DNA from: Actinocrinis sp046724665
Lineage (GTDB): Bacteria; Actinomycetota; Actinomycetes; Streptomycetales; Catenulisporaceae
Direction: 5' to 3'
DNA length: 45,150 nucleotides
Assembly: GCA_046724665.1 (NCBI GenBank)
Contig: JBKOWZ010000032.1
Location: forward strand, 1-45,150
The notes under the pieces are model-generated. The model saw nothing but the letters and a program-made list of their open reading frames with translations. It made no database searches and was not told the DNA's origin. The position numbers and the translations under genes were made by a program. Position 1 is the first letter of the stretch; each line of letters opens with the position of its first letter. This document shows, piece after piece, positions 8,633-17,108 of this stretch.

Positions 8633-9457
8633 ATGGAGAATCGGGGACCGTGGCAAGAAGGTTCGCACGCGTGGGACCGACTAGAAGCGTGGTATCGGGA
8701 CATATGGCAGTCCCGAGCCTGGGACACAGGTGACGGCGACCGTGCGCTGGCAGCGCTGGAAGACAGCGGCATGGTGCGGCGCCTGCTCGATCAGGTCGAG
8801 TTCGAGGCAGTGCGTACCGCACGAAAGAACGGTCGGTCGTGGGCGGAAATCGCGGTCAAGCTGGGCGTGACGCGACAGTCCGCTTGGGAGCGGTGGCGCG
8901 ACGTGGACGAGTCCACAAGTACACAGCAGGGCGTCGCCGGGAGTACGCGGCGCGGCGTGCAAGGGCCTACACCCGAGCGATCGCCCGAGGCGACATCTGA
9001 GAGGTCGCTTGAAAGCTCACTTGATGAGCCGCCCGAGGAACCGTATGAGCGGCCAGCTGAGGGATCGGCCGGGCAGTCGTTCAAGCTGTCACGCGAGCAG
9101 CCGCATGAGCAGTCTCCCGAGCGGTCGGCGCGGGAGTGGCGCAGGCGCTCATCGGTGGTGGTACCGAACGTTGTGGGCATGCCATACGACGTCGCACGCA
9201 AGCTGGTGCACGACAAGGGCCTGGTGGCGGTAGGTGCTGACCCCGACGGTCCGCCGCTGGGGACATGGGACTGGCCCGACAGCGTGGTGACGGACCAGAG
9301 TCCTGAGTCCGGTGCGAAGGTGCCGCCTGGTTCGCTGGTACGGCTGTGGCTCAGTCGGGGCGGCGGCTCAGGGGTGCGCGAACCGCGCCGACCGGTGCCA
9401 GACCCGAAGTCAGGGCGACAGATGCGGGACGAGGCAGCTGATGAGGCGGTGAGCTGA
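8633..9457 (+). CDS. HTH-PASTA fusion protein (soluble, disordered middle)
   Basis: A 274-residue protein without signal peptide or membrane segment. Residues about 55-90 form a helix-turn-helix ('WAEIAVKLGVTRQSAWERW'), like small actinobacterial regulators paired with Clp or PASTA partners. Residues about 95-172 are a low-complexity linker of repeated Pro-Glu-Arg-Ser units. Residues about 176-245 are one PASTA domain ('VVVPNVVGMPYDVARKLVHDKGL...PPGSLVRLWLS'). PASTA domains usually bind peptidoglycan fragments outside the cell, so its presence on an apparently cytoplasmic DNA-binding protein is notable. Translation probably starts leaderless at 8633, because the -10-like box ends 6 nt before the ATG. 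It may regulate its own promoter through the adjoining palindrome (inference). Confidence 0.8.
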   Translation: MENRGPWQEGSHAWDRLEAWYRDIWQSRAWDTGDGDRALAALEDSGMVRRLLDQVEFEAVRTARKNGRSWAEIAVKLGVTRQSAWERWRDVDESTSTQQGVAGSTRRGVQGPTPERSPEATSERSLESSLDEPPEEPYERPAEGSAGQSFKLSREQPHEQSPERSAREWRRRSSVVVPNVVGMPYDVARKLVHDKGLVAVGADPDGPPLGTWDWPDSVVTDQSPESGAKVPPGSLVRLWLSRGGGSGVREPRRPVPDPKSGRQMRDEAADEAVS

Positions 9458-9869
9458 CACTCGATGGTTGTTGATATGTGCAGGACGGCTGCGTCGTCGC
9501 CGTGAAGTCGGGGCGGCACGGGACAGAAGGCAGAGGGAAGCAGTGCAGGATGCGAGGTGGTATGAGACTGCGCGGGGCAGTACGGGATGGTGAGGGAGGT
9601 GGAGGCACGAGAAGGTACAGGTACAGGCACGGGCACGGGCACGGGCACGGGCACGGGCAGGCACGGATACAGGTACGGATTCAGGTAAGGGCACGAGTAG
9701 ATACAGGCGAAGGGGTGCGGGCGAGCAGGTGCAGGTGAGCAGTTGAGCAGGTACAGGTGGGTAGGTACAGGTGAGTAGCTGCGGCGAGTAGGTGCAGGTG
9801 AGCAGGACAGACGAGGAGGTATGGGTAAGAGTGGGTACAGGCAAGTAGGTACGGGCGCGAGGCTACGGG
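9458..9869. repeat. Gene-free low-complexity stretch with (GGGCAC)n and degenerate ACAGGT/GAGCAG repeats
   Basis: These 412 bases lie between the convergent HTH-PASTA and SH3-lipoprotein genes. Positions 9626-9661 hold about six copies of GGGCAC. The flanks carry imperfect copies of short words such as GTACAGGT, GAGCAG and GTAGGTAC. Reading frames through it translate to compositionally biased strings and I do not accept any as a gene. No terminator hairpin stands out. Confidence 0.7.
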
Positions 9870-10856
9870 TCATGAACTCTGGCAAGAGCTGTCCGGTGTT
9901 GGCGGGGTCGGGTTGTTGTTCGTGAGGTAGGCATCGACGACGAAGCCGATGTTGCCGAGGATGTTGACTCGTGCCCACAGGTTGTCGCCATTTACTGACT
10001 CGCCGGTGGCGTAGCAGCTGACGCGGCCGATCGTTCCGTCCGGGAGGCGACGGATCAGCGAGTCGGTGCGTGACGGTCCGGAGCGCAGCGCGACGTTAGG
10101 GTTCGCGCGTACGGCTACCAGCGAGCCGTGACCGGGCACCAACCGGTTCTGGAACGTGCGACACAGCACGCTGGAGTCGCTGATCCAGGCGATCGTGTAG
10201 TCCTGACCGTCACGCTTGTCACCGACCGTGTCGAAGCAGAAGTCCGGCGTGTCCGACTCGGGGCCGACGCCTTGGAAGAACGGGCCGATCAGCGGGATTT
10301 GGCTGATCAGGTAGCAAGCCACGGTGTCCGCGACGGCGCCGACTCGGCCTCGGATGACTGCGACCGCGCCGACTGACCACGCGGCATGCGTGTTGTGGTA
10401 GACGCGCACGGCAAGTCGGTCGGTCGTGTAGGCGCAACTGACCACGCTGTCGAGCTGGCTCAGCCGGTTCACAAAGCGACCGAGGTTGTCACGCAGCAGC
10501 GACACGTTCTGCGCAACCTTCTCTTCCTGCTGCGGATCGGCCGGGATCAGGTCGAGCACCTGGTCAATCAGGCCGACGGCTGGAATGCAGGGGTTGTCGA
10601 TAATCGAATAGCCTTCCACGCTAAGTCCCGCCAGCTCGCCGGAGGTCAGCGGGCCGGCCTGCGCGCAGCCGCCCTTCGCGGAGGTCGTACTCACTTTGGC
10701 CACCGGGTTCGCGCCGCCTAAACCGCCTACACCACCTCCCGTGCCTCCGATCCCGCCGTTGTTCGAACTCCCGCCGGAGCCGCCGATCGACTTGCAGCCA
10801 CTCACGAGCGCGCCGGCGAGGACGAGCGTGACTAGGCACGCGACGATCCGCCGCAT
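9870..10856 (-). CDS. Lipoprotein with C-terminal bacterial SH3 domain
   Basis: A 328-residue exported lipoprotein. The start at 10856 is supported by a GAGGGGGA ribosome site about 5 nt upstream. The signal peptide ends in lipobox VSGC with acylated Cys21, followed by a Gly/Ser/Asn-rich tether. The middle (about 70-235) has several cysteines and no family I recognise. Residues about 245-315 match an SH3b domain ('SLVAVRANPNVALRSGPSRTDSLIRRLPDGT...ARVNILGNIGFVVDAYL'), which often binds cell-wall peptides. It is probably anchored on the outer face of the membrane and contacts the wall. It has no visible enzymatic motif. Confidence 0.82.
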   Translation of the reverse strand: MRRIVACLVTLVLAGALVSGCKSIGGSGGSSNNGGIGGTGGGVGGLGGANPVAKVSTTSAKGGCAQAGPLTSGELAGLSVEGYSIIDNPCIPAVGLIDQVLDLIPADPQQEEKVAQNVSLLRDNLGRFVNRLSQLDSVVSCAYTTDRLAVRVYHNTHAAWSVGAVAVIRGRVGAVADTVACYLISQIPLIGPFFQGVGPESDTPDFCFDTVGDKRDGQDYTIAWISDSSVLCRTFQNRLVPGHGSLVAVRANPNVALRSGPSRTDSLIRRLPDGTIGRVSCYATGESVNGDNLWARVNILGNIGFVVDAYLTNNNPTPPTPDSSCQSS

Positions 10857-10998
10857 TGGTTCCCCCTCGGTACGGATCTAGTTCTCACGAAGGTGAGTGC
10901 TCGAAGTTGCGCTGTGGATACGTCGTGGAGACGCGAATACCGCGTGGAGACGTGGATGCGGAGCGGGGTGGAACGGGTACAGGTGCCGGGCAGACACA

Positions 10999-11041
10999 GC
11001 GGTGCCGGACGCCTGAATCATTCTCAGGTGTCCGGCACCGC
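10999..11041. terminator. Long stem-loop in the gap upstream of the SH3 lipoprotein gene
   Basis: Two 18-nt arms (10999-11016 and 11024-11041) pair with a single G-T wobble around a 7-nt loop ATCATTC. On the minus strand it follows the BNR gene after a 660-bp repeat tract and precedes the lipoprotein promoter region. It has no U-tract, as is usual in actinobacteria. A terminator role is the simplest reading; a regulatory RNA element is possible. Confidence 0.55.
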
Positions 11042-11179
11042 GTGACTACGGATTTTGCCTAGCTGTGGCTACGGCACCGGGAACGAGACCGGGGCCGGAG
11101 CTGGGGCCGGGCTATGGACATTGACATAGGGAACGGGACCGAGACTGGGACCGGACCACGGCATCGGGTCAAGAACCGG

Positions 11180-11700
11180 CGCCGGGCTCGCAATCAGGAT
11201 CTGGATCGGATCGATTCGGATTCAGGTCACGTACCGGCTCCGGGACCGCAATCAGGATCTGGATCGGACCGGGTCGGAATCAGGTCAAGAACCAACGCCG
11301 GGACCGCGACCGGGATCTGGGTCGGACCGGGTCAGGATCGAGTCAAGAACCGGGTCCGGGACCGCGATCAGGATCCGGGTCGGAATCAGGTCGAGAACCG
11401 GGTCCGGGGCCACGATCGCGATCTGGGTCGGATCTGGTCAGGATCAGGTCAAGAACCGGGTCCGGGTCCGGGATCGCGATCGCAATCGGGATCTGGATCG
11501 GGTCGAGAACCGGGTCCGGGATCACGATTGCGATCACGATCGGGATCTGGATCGCAATCGTGATCCGGATCGAGTCCGCGATCTGGATCGGGATCGGTCC
11601 GCAATCGGGATCCGGACCGGGTCCGCGATCTGGATCGGGATCGGGTCGATCCGGACTCGACTCGGGTCGGATCGACTCGAGTCGAGTCCGGATCGAGCTA
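11180..11700. repeat. GATC-saturated degenerate tandem repeat, non-coding
   Basis: About 520 bases are built from short variants of GGATCTGGATCGGGATCGG and GGACCGCGATCAGG interleaved with GTCAAGAACCGGGTCCGGG. I count more than 30 GATC tetramers, against about two expected by chance. The period is near 6 with higher-order units of roughly 60. The stretch lies immediately downstream of the BNR gene and upstream of the lipoprotein promoter. Open frames through it give only Gly/Arg/Asp/Ser strings. It has no unique spacers, so it is not a CRISPR array. The remainder of the gap (10857-11179) holds the lipoprotein ribosome site and one long hairpin. Confidence 0.8.
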
Positions 11701-11705
11701 CGGAG

Positions 11706-14387
11706 CTACGGCATTGGCACCGACCAGATGCCGCGGCCGTGCGTGGCGACGTAGAGCGTCTTGGCGTCGGGGCTCGGTGCCAGGTAGACGGCGGTCGCGG
11801 TCGGCAGGTTGCCGGTGGCCGTGATGTCGGCCAAGCCGAGACGCTTCCAGTGGCCGACGCCGTCCGTCTTGACGTTGTCTACGAAGACACCCAGGTCGGT
11901 GGCGACTACGACCGAGCCGTCGGGGGCGATCAGCGTGCGGTTGGCCGGGGCGTCGGGGAACGAGTCTGGCGCCGCGGTGGCGCCGCTGCCGTCGGTCCAG
12001 GTCGCGCCGCCGTCCTTGGTGCGCCAGATGTGGCCGTAGCCGGCTCCGGGGGCCTCGTGCCATGCGCGCGAGAAGCCGGAGAAGGTTACGTACGCGGTGG
12101 CGCCGGTCGGGTCGGACGGGTCGATCGTCACTCCGGAGATGTAACGGTTCGGGAAGTCCGCCGGCATCGCGACCTGGTGCCAGGTGCCGCCGTAGTTGGT
12201 CAGGACTCCCCGGCCGAAGCTGCTCGACGGGTTGCACGCGCCGCACCAGCCGGCCCAGATCACGTGGTCCTGGCTCGCGATCGCGGTGATGGAGTGGCCG
12301 GCACCGGAGTCGGCCAGCTGCTGCCAGTCCGCGCCGGAGGTGCTGCTCCACGTCTTGGTGTTCGCCCAGACGAACTCACCGCCGGCGACCCAGTAGGCCG
12401 AGTCCTTCGTGTCGGCGCCGAACGGGGCGATGAAGCGCGCGTTCGGGTCGCCCGGCGCGATGCTGGTGATGGCGGACGGCGTGCCGTCGCTGTTCGCGGT
12501 GTAGCCGCAGTTGTTCGTCAGCGACATGGCCAGGTTGGTGTACTCGCCTACCGTCTGGCAGCCGTTTGCCGGGTTGACCAGCTGGTCGCCGCCGTCGCCG
12601 CCGAACGGTTCCGTCATCTCGCCCGCCGGGTTGAGCTGCTCGGTCACCGGGGTCGTCGTGCCGGGGTATGTGTACGTGTACGTCGATCCCTTGGGCGAGA
12701 GGAAGGACGCGCCGTTGTCTTGCAGGCCGCCCCACACCGCCGTGCCGCCGCTGGACAGGGTGCCGACGCCGACGGAGTAGTACTGCAACGTGCGCAGCGT
12801 TCCGCTGGCGTTGAGGTTGCGCCATCCGGGTGCGGTCTGCGACGTCGGACGCGCGTAGACGCCGCCGTCGTTGCCCGCGTACACCTCGGCGGCCCGGCCC
12901 GGCCACGAGCTGAAGGCCAGCGCGTGCTGGTCGGAGTGCATCACGTTGCCGTCGCAAGTGTTCTGCGAAAGCGTGTAGCTGAAGCAGCGCAGGCCGAAGT
13001 TCCAGTAGCGGCCGACCGTCTGCCAGCTCGCACCGGCGTCGTGGGACTCGTAGACCTCTTCCAGCCCGAGGTAGACGTGGTTCGGGTCGGCGGGATCGAC
13101 CGCCAGCGACTGGTCGTACCAGGCCTGGACGCCGGGCTGGTACCCGGGGCCGATCAGCGTCTTCTTCATCGCCGAGCCGCTGTTGGCCAGTACGCTCGAC
13201 GTGGCCACCTGGTTGTACGGTCCGTTGATGTTCCCGGACGGCGAGACGTAGACGCCGGCCAGCACCGTGCTGGAGCCCGCCTTGTTGATCAGCGTCGGCG
13301 ACTCCATCACCACGTACAGGCGACTGCCGTCGGCGGAGTAGGCGAAGGTGGCGTTGCCGATCTCCTTCGGGTTGATCGCGCCGGTCGGGTTCGCCTCGGC
13401 CCACGTCGTGCCGCCGTCGCGCGAGTAGTAGAAGCCGTTGTACGCGGCGCCGCTGCGCCACGCCACGTTGGCCACCAGCGAACGGCCGGAGCTGCCGGGC
13501 TGCACCGCCACGTCGGACGCGATGTCCGCGAACGCGCTGCTGACGCCACAGGTCACGCCACTCACGCCGATGCCCGCGCAAGGCGCCAGCACCGCGGTCC
13601 ACGCGGTCGTCGCCGACGATGTCAGCGACCTGCGGTACACGCCGTGCGAGGTGGCCGCGAAGACGTATCCGGCCTGCGCGTCGAGGCGCAGTTCGTGGAT
13701 CGACGTGCCGTCGAGTTCGCCGCCGCCGACCCGGTCCGCGGACGAGAAGCTGCCGGTGGCCGGATCAGCCAGCCGGTAGACGCCGGAGCCGGCGTAGTTG
13801 TCCGAGGCGGTGGTCGCCTCGCCGGTGCCGAGCCAGAGCGAACCGTCCGGCATGAGTGCCAGCGCGCCGACCGACAGCGCGGGCAGATGGTCGGCGATCG
13901 GCGCCCAGGTCGCGCCGTCGTCCGCGGAGCGGAACACGCCGCCGTCGGCGCCGCCCGCGTACAGCACGCCCGGGTGCGTCGGATCGACCGCCAGCGCGGC
14001 GATTCGGCCGGACGAGTAGCCGGCGCCGCCACCCGAGTTGGACGCGGCGTGGTCCCGGAAGTGCAGCGCGTCGGCGTTGTACGGCTGTGTCGTCACCTCG
14101 CTGAAGGTGGCGGTGCTGACAGGCATTTGGGTGACGTGGTTCCACGCCGCCGTGTAAGCGCCCGCAGTCACGGCGCCGTCCGGCGAGAGCCGTGGATCGT
14201 TATACGCTTCCAGCGAACTCATCAGATCGTCGGACTCATCGCCCGCCGACCCCACGCCGTTGACGTGACCGCCGTCCGCGGGTTCGGCACCCGCCGGAAC
14301 CGCAGCCCAAGCCGCCGACGCGATCATGGCGCCGACGGAGAGCGAAATAAACGCGAGCCTGCCGGATCTCCAGGCCGATCGGCCCAT
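11706..14387 (-). CDS. Secreted BNR/beta-propeller repeat protein (sialidase/GH74-like fold)
   Basis: An 893-residue exported protein. The ATG at 14387 has an AGGAG site 5 nt upstream and opens a classic signal peptide (Arg-rich start, hydrophobic core, cleavage near AGA-EP); longer readings upstream lack both. The body repeats the BNR/Asp-box pattern 'S-x-D-x-G-x-T-W' (for example 'RSADDGATW', 'SRDGGTTW', 'SHDAGASW', 'TKDGGATW') with YVTN-like strands 'VDPTHPGVLYAGG'. This predicts a large beta-propeller pair like those of GH74 xyloglucanases and VPS10-type proteins. Catalytic acids cannot be assigned by eye, so enzymatic activity is unproven. No anchor is visible, so it is probably released. 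It stands alone on the minus strand. Confidence 0.85.
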   Translation of the reverse strand: MGRSAWRSGRLAFISLSVGAMIASAAWAAVPAGAEPADGGHVNGVGSAGDESDDLMSSLEAYNDPRLSPDGAVTAGAYTAAWNHVTQMPVSTATFSEVTTQPYNADALHFRDHAASNSGGGAGYSSGRIAALAVDPTHPGVLYAGGADGGVFRSADDGATWAPIADHLPALSVGALALMPDGSLWLGTGEATTASDNYAGSGVYRLADPATGSFSSADRVGGGELDGTSIHELRLDAQAGYVFAATSHGVYRRSLTSSATTAWTAVLAPCAGIGVSGVTCGVSSAFADIASDVAVQPGSSGRSLVANVAWRSGAAYNGFYYSRDGGTTWAEANPTGAINPKEIGNATFAYSADGSRLYVVMESPTLINKAGSSTVLAGVYVSPSGNINGPYNQVATSSVLANSGSAMKKTLIGPGYQPGVQAWYDQSLAVDPADPNHVYLGLEEVYESHDAGASWQTVGRYWNFGLRCFSYTLSQNTCDGNVMHSDQHALAFSSWPGRAAEVYAGNDGGVYARPTSQTAPGWRNLNASGTLRTLQYYSVGVGTLSSGGTAVWGGLQDNGASFLSPKGSTYTYTYPGTTTPVTEQLNPAGEMTEPFGGDGGDQLVNPANGCQTVGEYTNLAMSLTNNCGYTANSDGTPSAITSIAPGDPNARFIAPFGADTKDSAYWVAGGEFVWANTKTWSSTSGADWQQLADSGAGHSITAIASQDHVIWAGWCGACNPSSSFGRGVLTNYGGTWHQVAMPADFPNRYISGVTIDPSDPTGATAYVTFSGFSRAWHEAPGAGYGHIWRTKDGGATWTDGSGATAAPDSFPDAPANRTLIAPDGSVVVATDLGVFVDNVKTDGVGHWKRLGLADITATGNLPTATAVYLAPSPDAKTLYVATHGRGIWSVPMP

Positions 14388-14854
14388 GAGTTCTCCTATC
14401 CGGACGAACCCGGGCCTTTTGTGCCCGCCCCGCCCCATCGAAAAGGGATGCCAAACAAGAGGCGGATAGTACCGTGCAGGCGTTACGCCTACGCCGACCT
14501 TCGCAGCCCACCCGCGTGTCGCCTCGTGCCGCCGACCAACGTGGTCGATAGCCGGATCCATAGCCAGTCCGGCACCCAGCCATGTACGTGACCTGGCACC
14601 GATTCGATAACGTTCCCGGCCTGGCAGAACCTTGACCAGTCGTTGATGCCGCTTACGTGTGGATTCAGGTAGCCGAAGACGAACAGCAGGACGAGCCGGC
14701 TGGATGGTTGCTGGACCTCCTCGTGCCGCCAAGCTCCCCGGTGGACGCCGACCTGGCGGAGAAGGGCCGAAGCGGCGGCGACGTAACCCGGCGTCCGCAA
14801 GGCTGTCCTATGCTGGCCTGGTCATCGGTCAGATGTACGGGAAAGGATGCGCCT
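14388..14854. promoter_or_regulatory. Divergent promoter region of the BNR gene and the BlaI-type operon
   Basis: A gene-free 467-bp gap. A 6-bp inverted repeat AGGCGT-T-ACGCCT occupies 14478-14490, and on the minus strand TACTAT (14466-14471) could be a -10 box about 80 nt upstream of the BNR start. On the plus strand TATGCT (14809-14814) is a possible -10 box before the repressor gene. No convincing -35 boxes are visible and I see nothing coding. Confidence 0.35.
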
Positions 14855-15268
14855 GTGGCAGAGGGGCAGGACTCCGACAGAGGCGGGGCGCGTCGTGGGC
14901 CGGGTGAGCTTGAGCAGGCGATCCTCGCGGTGCTGTGGGAGGCCGACTCGGCGCTGAACCCCGGCGAGGTGCGCGACCGGCTCGAGGCGGGCGGCGACGA
15001 GCTCTCGTACAGCACCGTCGTGACGATCCTCTCCCGGCTGCACGAGAAGGGCGCGCTCGTACGCAAGCGCGACGGACGCGCATTCCGCTACACGCCGGTC
15101 GCCGACAAGGCGGGCCTGGCGGCGCGGCGGCTGAGCGCGCTGCTCGACCGGCAGCCTGACCGCGAGGCGGTGCTCTCCCGATTCGTCGCCGATCTGTCGG
15201 ACCGGGACGAGGACCTGGTACGGCAACTGCTTGAGCGGCAGTCCCGCGACGGCAGGCCGGGCAACTAA
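14855..15268 (+). CDS. BlaI/MecI/CopY-family transcriptional repressor
   Basis: A 137-residue winged-helix repressor. The GTG at 14855 has GAAAGGA 7 nt upstream. The family signature is clear: 'LEQAILAVLWEADSALNPGEVRDRL', then 'LSYSTVVTILSRLHEKGALVRKRDGRAFRYTPV', and a dimerising tail. In this family cleavage by a paired M56 membrane protease or metal binding releases DNA. The next gene, 5 nt downstream, encodes exactly such a protease, so the two are probably one sensory unit. Genes downstream look copper-related, which makes a CopY-like metal response more likely than beta-lactam sensing, but no metal-binding CxC motif is visible in the repressor itself. Confidence 0.93.
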   Translation: MAEGQDSDRGGARRGPGELEQAILAVLWEADSALNPGEVRDRLEAGGDELSYSTVVTILSRLHEKGALVRKRDGRAFRYTPVADKAGLAARRLSALLDRQPDREAVLSRFVADLSDRDEDLVRQLLERQSRDGRPGN

Positions 15269-15273
15269 ACGAC

Positions 15274-16260
15274 ATGGGATTGCTGGTCTACTTCCCGCTG
15301 TTGGCGTCGCTGCTGGCCGCCCCGTGCGCCCGGCCGCTGGCACGCCGGCTCGACCCGCAGTACTCCACCTGGCTGCTGACCGCCGCCGCGCTGATCCTGG
15401 CCTCGGCGAGTACCGCGGCGCTCGGGCTGCTGACCGCGAACGCGCTGGTCCGCGTACCACTCGTGGCCCGCTTAGGGCACTGGTCGCTGGCGGTTATCCA
15501 TCGCAACGACGAGAGCACGGTGACGATCGCGTACGCGGCAGGAGTGCTGCTCGCCGCTTGTTGCAGTGCCGTGGCGCTCTTCACGGTGCGTCGGATACGC
15601 GCACTGCGTGCCGCTTACGCAGAGGCCGCGTGCCTGCCGAACACAGACCTGGTCGTCACCGACGAAACGGCCGCCGACGCCTACGCACTCCCGGGACGCC
15701 CTGGGCATCCGGGGCGGATCATCGTCACTGCCGGGATGCTGGACGCGCTGGACGAGGCGGGTCAAGCCGCGCTGCTCGCACACGAGCGTGCACACCTCGA
15801 CCACCATCACTACGCATACACCAGCGTCGCGCGGCTGGCCGCGGTCGCCAATCCGCTGCTGCGGCCGTTGGCCACGGCGGTCGAGTACACCGTCGAGCGC
15901 TGGGCCGACGAGGAGGCGGCCCGAGTCGTAGGCGACCGCCACCAGGTGGCGGCGACGATCGCCCGCGCCGCCATCGCCGCCAAGACGACCCGGCCGCAGG
16001 CGCGGATCGGGATAGGGATGGCGCTCGGCGCCGTGTTCGGGCGTTCCGCGCACTCCGGGCCGATTTCGCTGGCGGGCGCCGGGCCGGTGCCGCTCCGGAT
16101 GGCCGCGCTGCTGGAGCAGGCGCCCAACCGACGGTCGCTGCTGATCGCGATCGGCGTGGCCGTGCTCGCGGTGACGTGCGTGAGCATCCTGCGGGCGGCC
16201 GACGACCTGCAAAACCTGCTTTCGGTCGCGCACCACTACGCCCGTCACAGCCACCACTGA
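15274..16260 (+). CDS. M56/M48-type membrane metalloprotease (BlaR1-like sensor partner)
   Basis: A 328-residue membrane protein with hydrophobic segments near 1-18, 33-55, 84-105 and 288-305. The zinc site HERAH (His170, Glu171, His174) lies in 'LLAHERAHLDHHH', and a downstream 'ERWADEEAARVVGD' supplies the third-ligand Glu region. It lacks the C-terminal penicillin-binding sensor of true BlaR1, as do most actinobacterial members paired with BlaI repressors. It starts 5 nt after the repressor stop, so the two form an operon. The expected role is cleavage or inactivation of the repressor in response to an envelope or metal signal (inference from the family). Confidence 0.88.
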   Translation: MGLLVYFPLLASLLAAPCARPLARRLDPQYSTWLLTAAALILASASTAALGLLTANALVRVPLVARLGHWSLAVIHRNDESTVTIAYAAGVLLAACCSAVALFTVRRIRALRAAYAEAACLPNTDLVVTDETAADAYALPGRPGHPGRIIVTAGMLDALDEAGQAALLAHERAHLDHHHYAYTSVARLAAVANPLLRPLATAVEYTVERWADEEAARVVGDRHQVAATIARAAIAAKTTRPQARIGIGMALGAVFGRSAHSGPISLAGAGPVPLRMAALLEQAPNRRSLLIAIGVAVLAVTCVSILRAADDLQNLLSVAHHYARHSHH

Positions 16261-16342
16261 TGTCCCGAGGCTGGCCCGCACGGCGCGACCTCGGTTAGGC
16301 TGCCAAACGGATCAGGTCTCGAAGGGAACACTCAGAGCGCTG

Positions 16343-16774
16343 ATGATGGACGCGATCGCGCAGCACCCGGCGCCGACGGGCCGTACCCGGCGCCGCGCAC
16401 TGGCCGTGTTCGCCGTCCTGATCGGGCTGTTCCTGATGCACGGGATGCCGGCCATCGCTAACGCGGCGTGTGAAACGCCGATAAACGCGCAAGTCGCGAT
16501 GAGTACTGCCGGGCAGTCCACGGCGCCCGTGCACGCGGAGTCCTCGCCGAGCATCCAGGCTGCCGACGACTGTGTGTGCGATGACGAGATGGCCTCGTGC
16601 ACGCCGCTGGCCGGCCGCGATTCAGGCGAACTGCTCGGCGCGCTGCTGGCGCTCGCCACGGTGCTCGCGCTGCACCTTGGAGTTCCCCCGCTGCCTGCCG
16701 TGCGCGCTCGGCGTGAACGACGCGGCGGCATATCTGCCCCGATCCTCGATCTGGTCTGCGTCTCACGCACCTGA
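16343..16774 (+). CDS. DUF6153-like small membrane protein
   Basis: A 143-residue protein with a first hydrophobic segment (about 20-38, 'AVLIGLFLMHGM'), a periplasmic stretch containing a CVCDDEMASC cysteine cluster, a second hydrophobic segment (about 95-110) and the C-terminal end 'LVCVSRT'. That C-terminal motif and the two-helix layout are the hallmarks of the DUF6153 family, often found beside actinobacterial copper genes. The function is unproven. The extracytoplasmic Cys, Met and His residues suit metal binding. ATG-ATG gives two possible starts and the ribosome site is weak (GAAGGGA about 15 nt upstream). Confidence 0.75.
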   Translation: MMDAIAQHPAPTGRTRRRALAVFAVLIGLFLMHGMPAIANAACETPINAQVAMSTAGQSTAPVHAESSPSIQAADDCVCDDEMASCTPLAGRDSGELLGALLALATVLALHLGVPPLPAVRARRERRGGISAPILDLVCVSRT

Positions 16775-16826
16775 TCAGCCCCGCCCACACATGCTCTGAC
16801 CATAAGACAGTGTGAGGAATCGGGCC

Positions 16827-17054
16827 ATGAGCTACCAGATCGATGCCTTTGATGACAAAGGCACAGGCGCGGTCGCGCCTGACCGTTTCGGGGTACGCCC
16901 CGCCGCTGACGACGCCGAGCAGGACTGCGACTGCGAGTTCTGCTCCCCCGAGCCGGAAATCATGCCGCTGCCACGCTCGGGCGCCGCACGCAACGCGGCG
17001 CGTGAGTCAGCCGACGACGCAGACGGCGCCCTCGAGCCATTCAGGCAAGCGTAA
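16827..17054 (+). CDS. Small acidic protein with CxCxxC motif
   Basis: A 75-residue protein. The ATG at 16827 follows GTGAGGAA by 8 nt and is preferred over the GTG at 16812. The only striking feature is the cluster DCDCEFCSPEPE (CxCxxC in an acidic context), a plausible soft-metal ligand set. There is no signal peptide, so it should be cytoplasmic. It sits between the DUF6153-like protein and a Met/His-rich lipoprotein, pointing to metal homeostasis. I recognise no named family. Confidence 0.6.
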   Translation: MSYQIDAFDDKGTGAVAPDRFGVRPAADDAEQDCDCEFCSPEPEIMPLPRSGAARNAARESADDADGALEPFRQA

Positions 17055-17108
17055 GCGCGCCGATCCGTTCACGCGCCGCCAGGCGCGTCCGCAGAAAGCC
17101 ACGTCTCC

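Noticed and set aside
11114..11563. A 149-codon plus-strand frame in the GATC-rich repeats
   Set aside because: Product is a low-complexity Gly/Arg/Asp/Ser string produced by the repeat, with no ribosome site.
11180..11700. CRISPR array
   Set aside because: Repeats are degenerate and contiguous, with no regular unique spacers and no cas genes in the window.
11739..14591. A 950-codon open frame on the plus strand opposite the BNR gene
   Set aside because: It mirrors the high-GC codon structure of the real gene, has no ribosome site and encodes Arg/Val/Gly-biased sequence without motifs. The minus strand has a signal peptide and BNR repeats.
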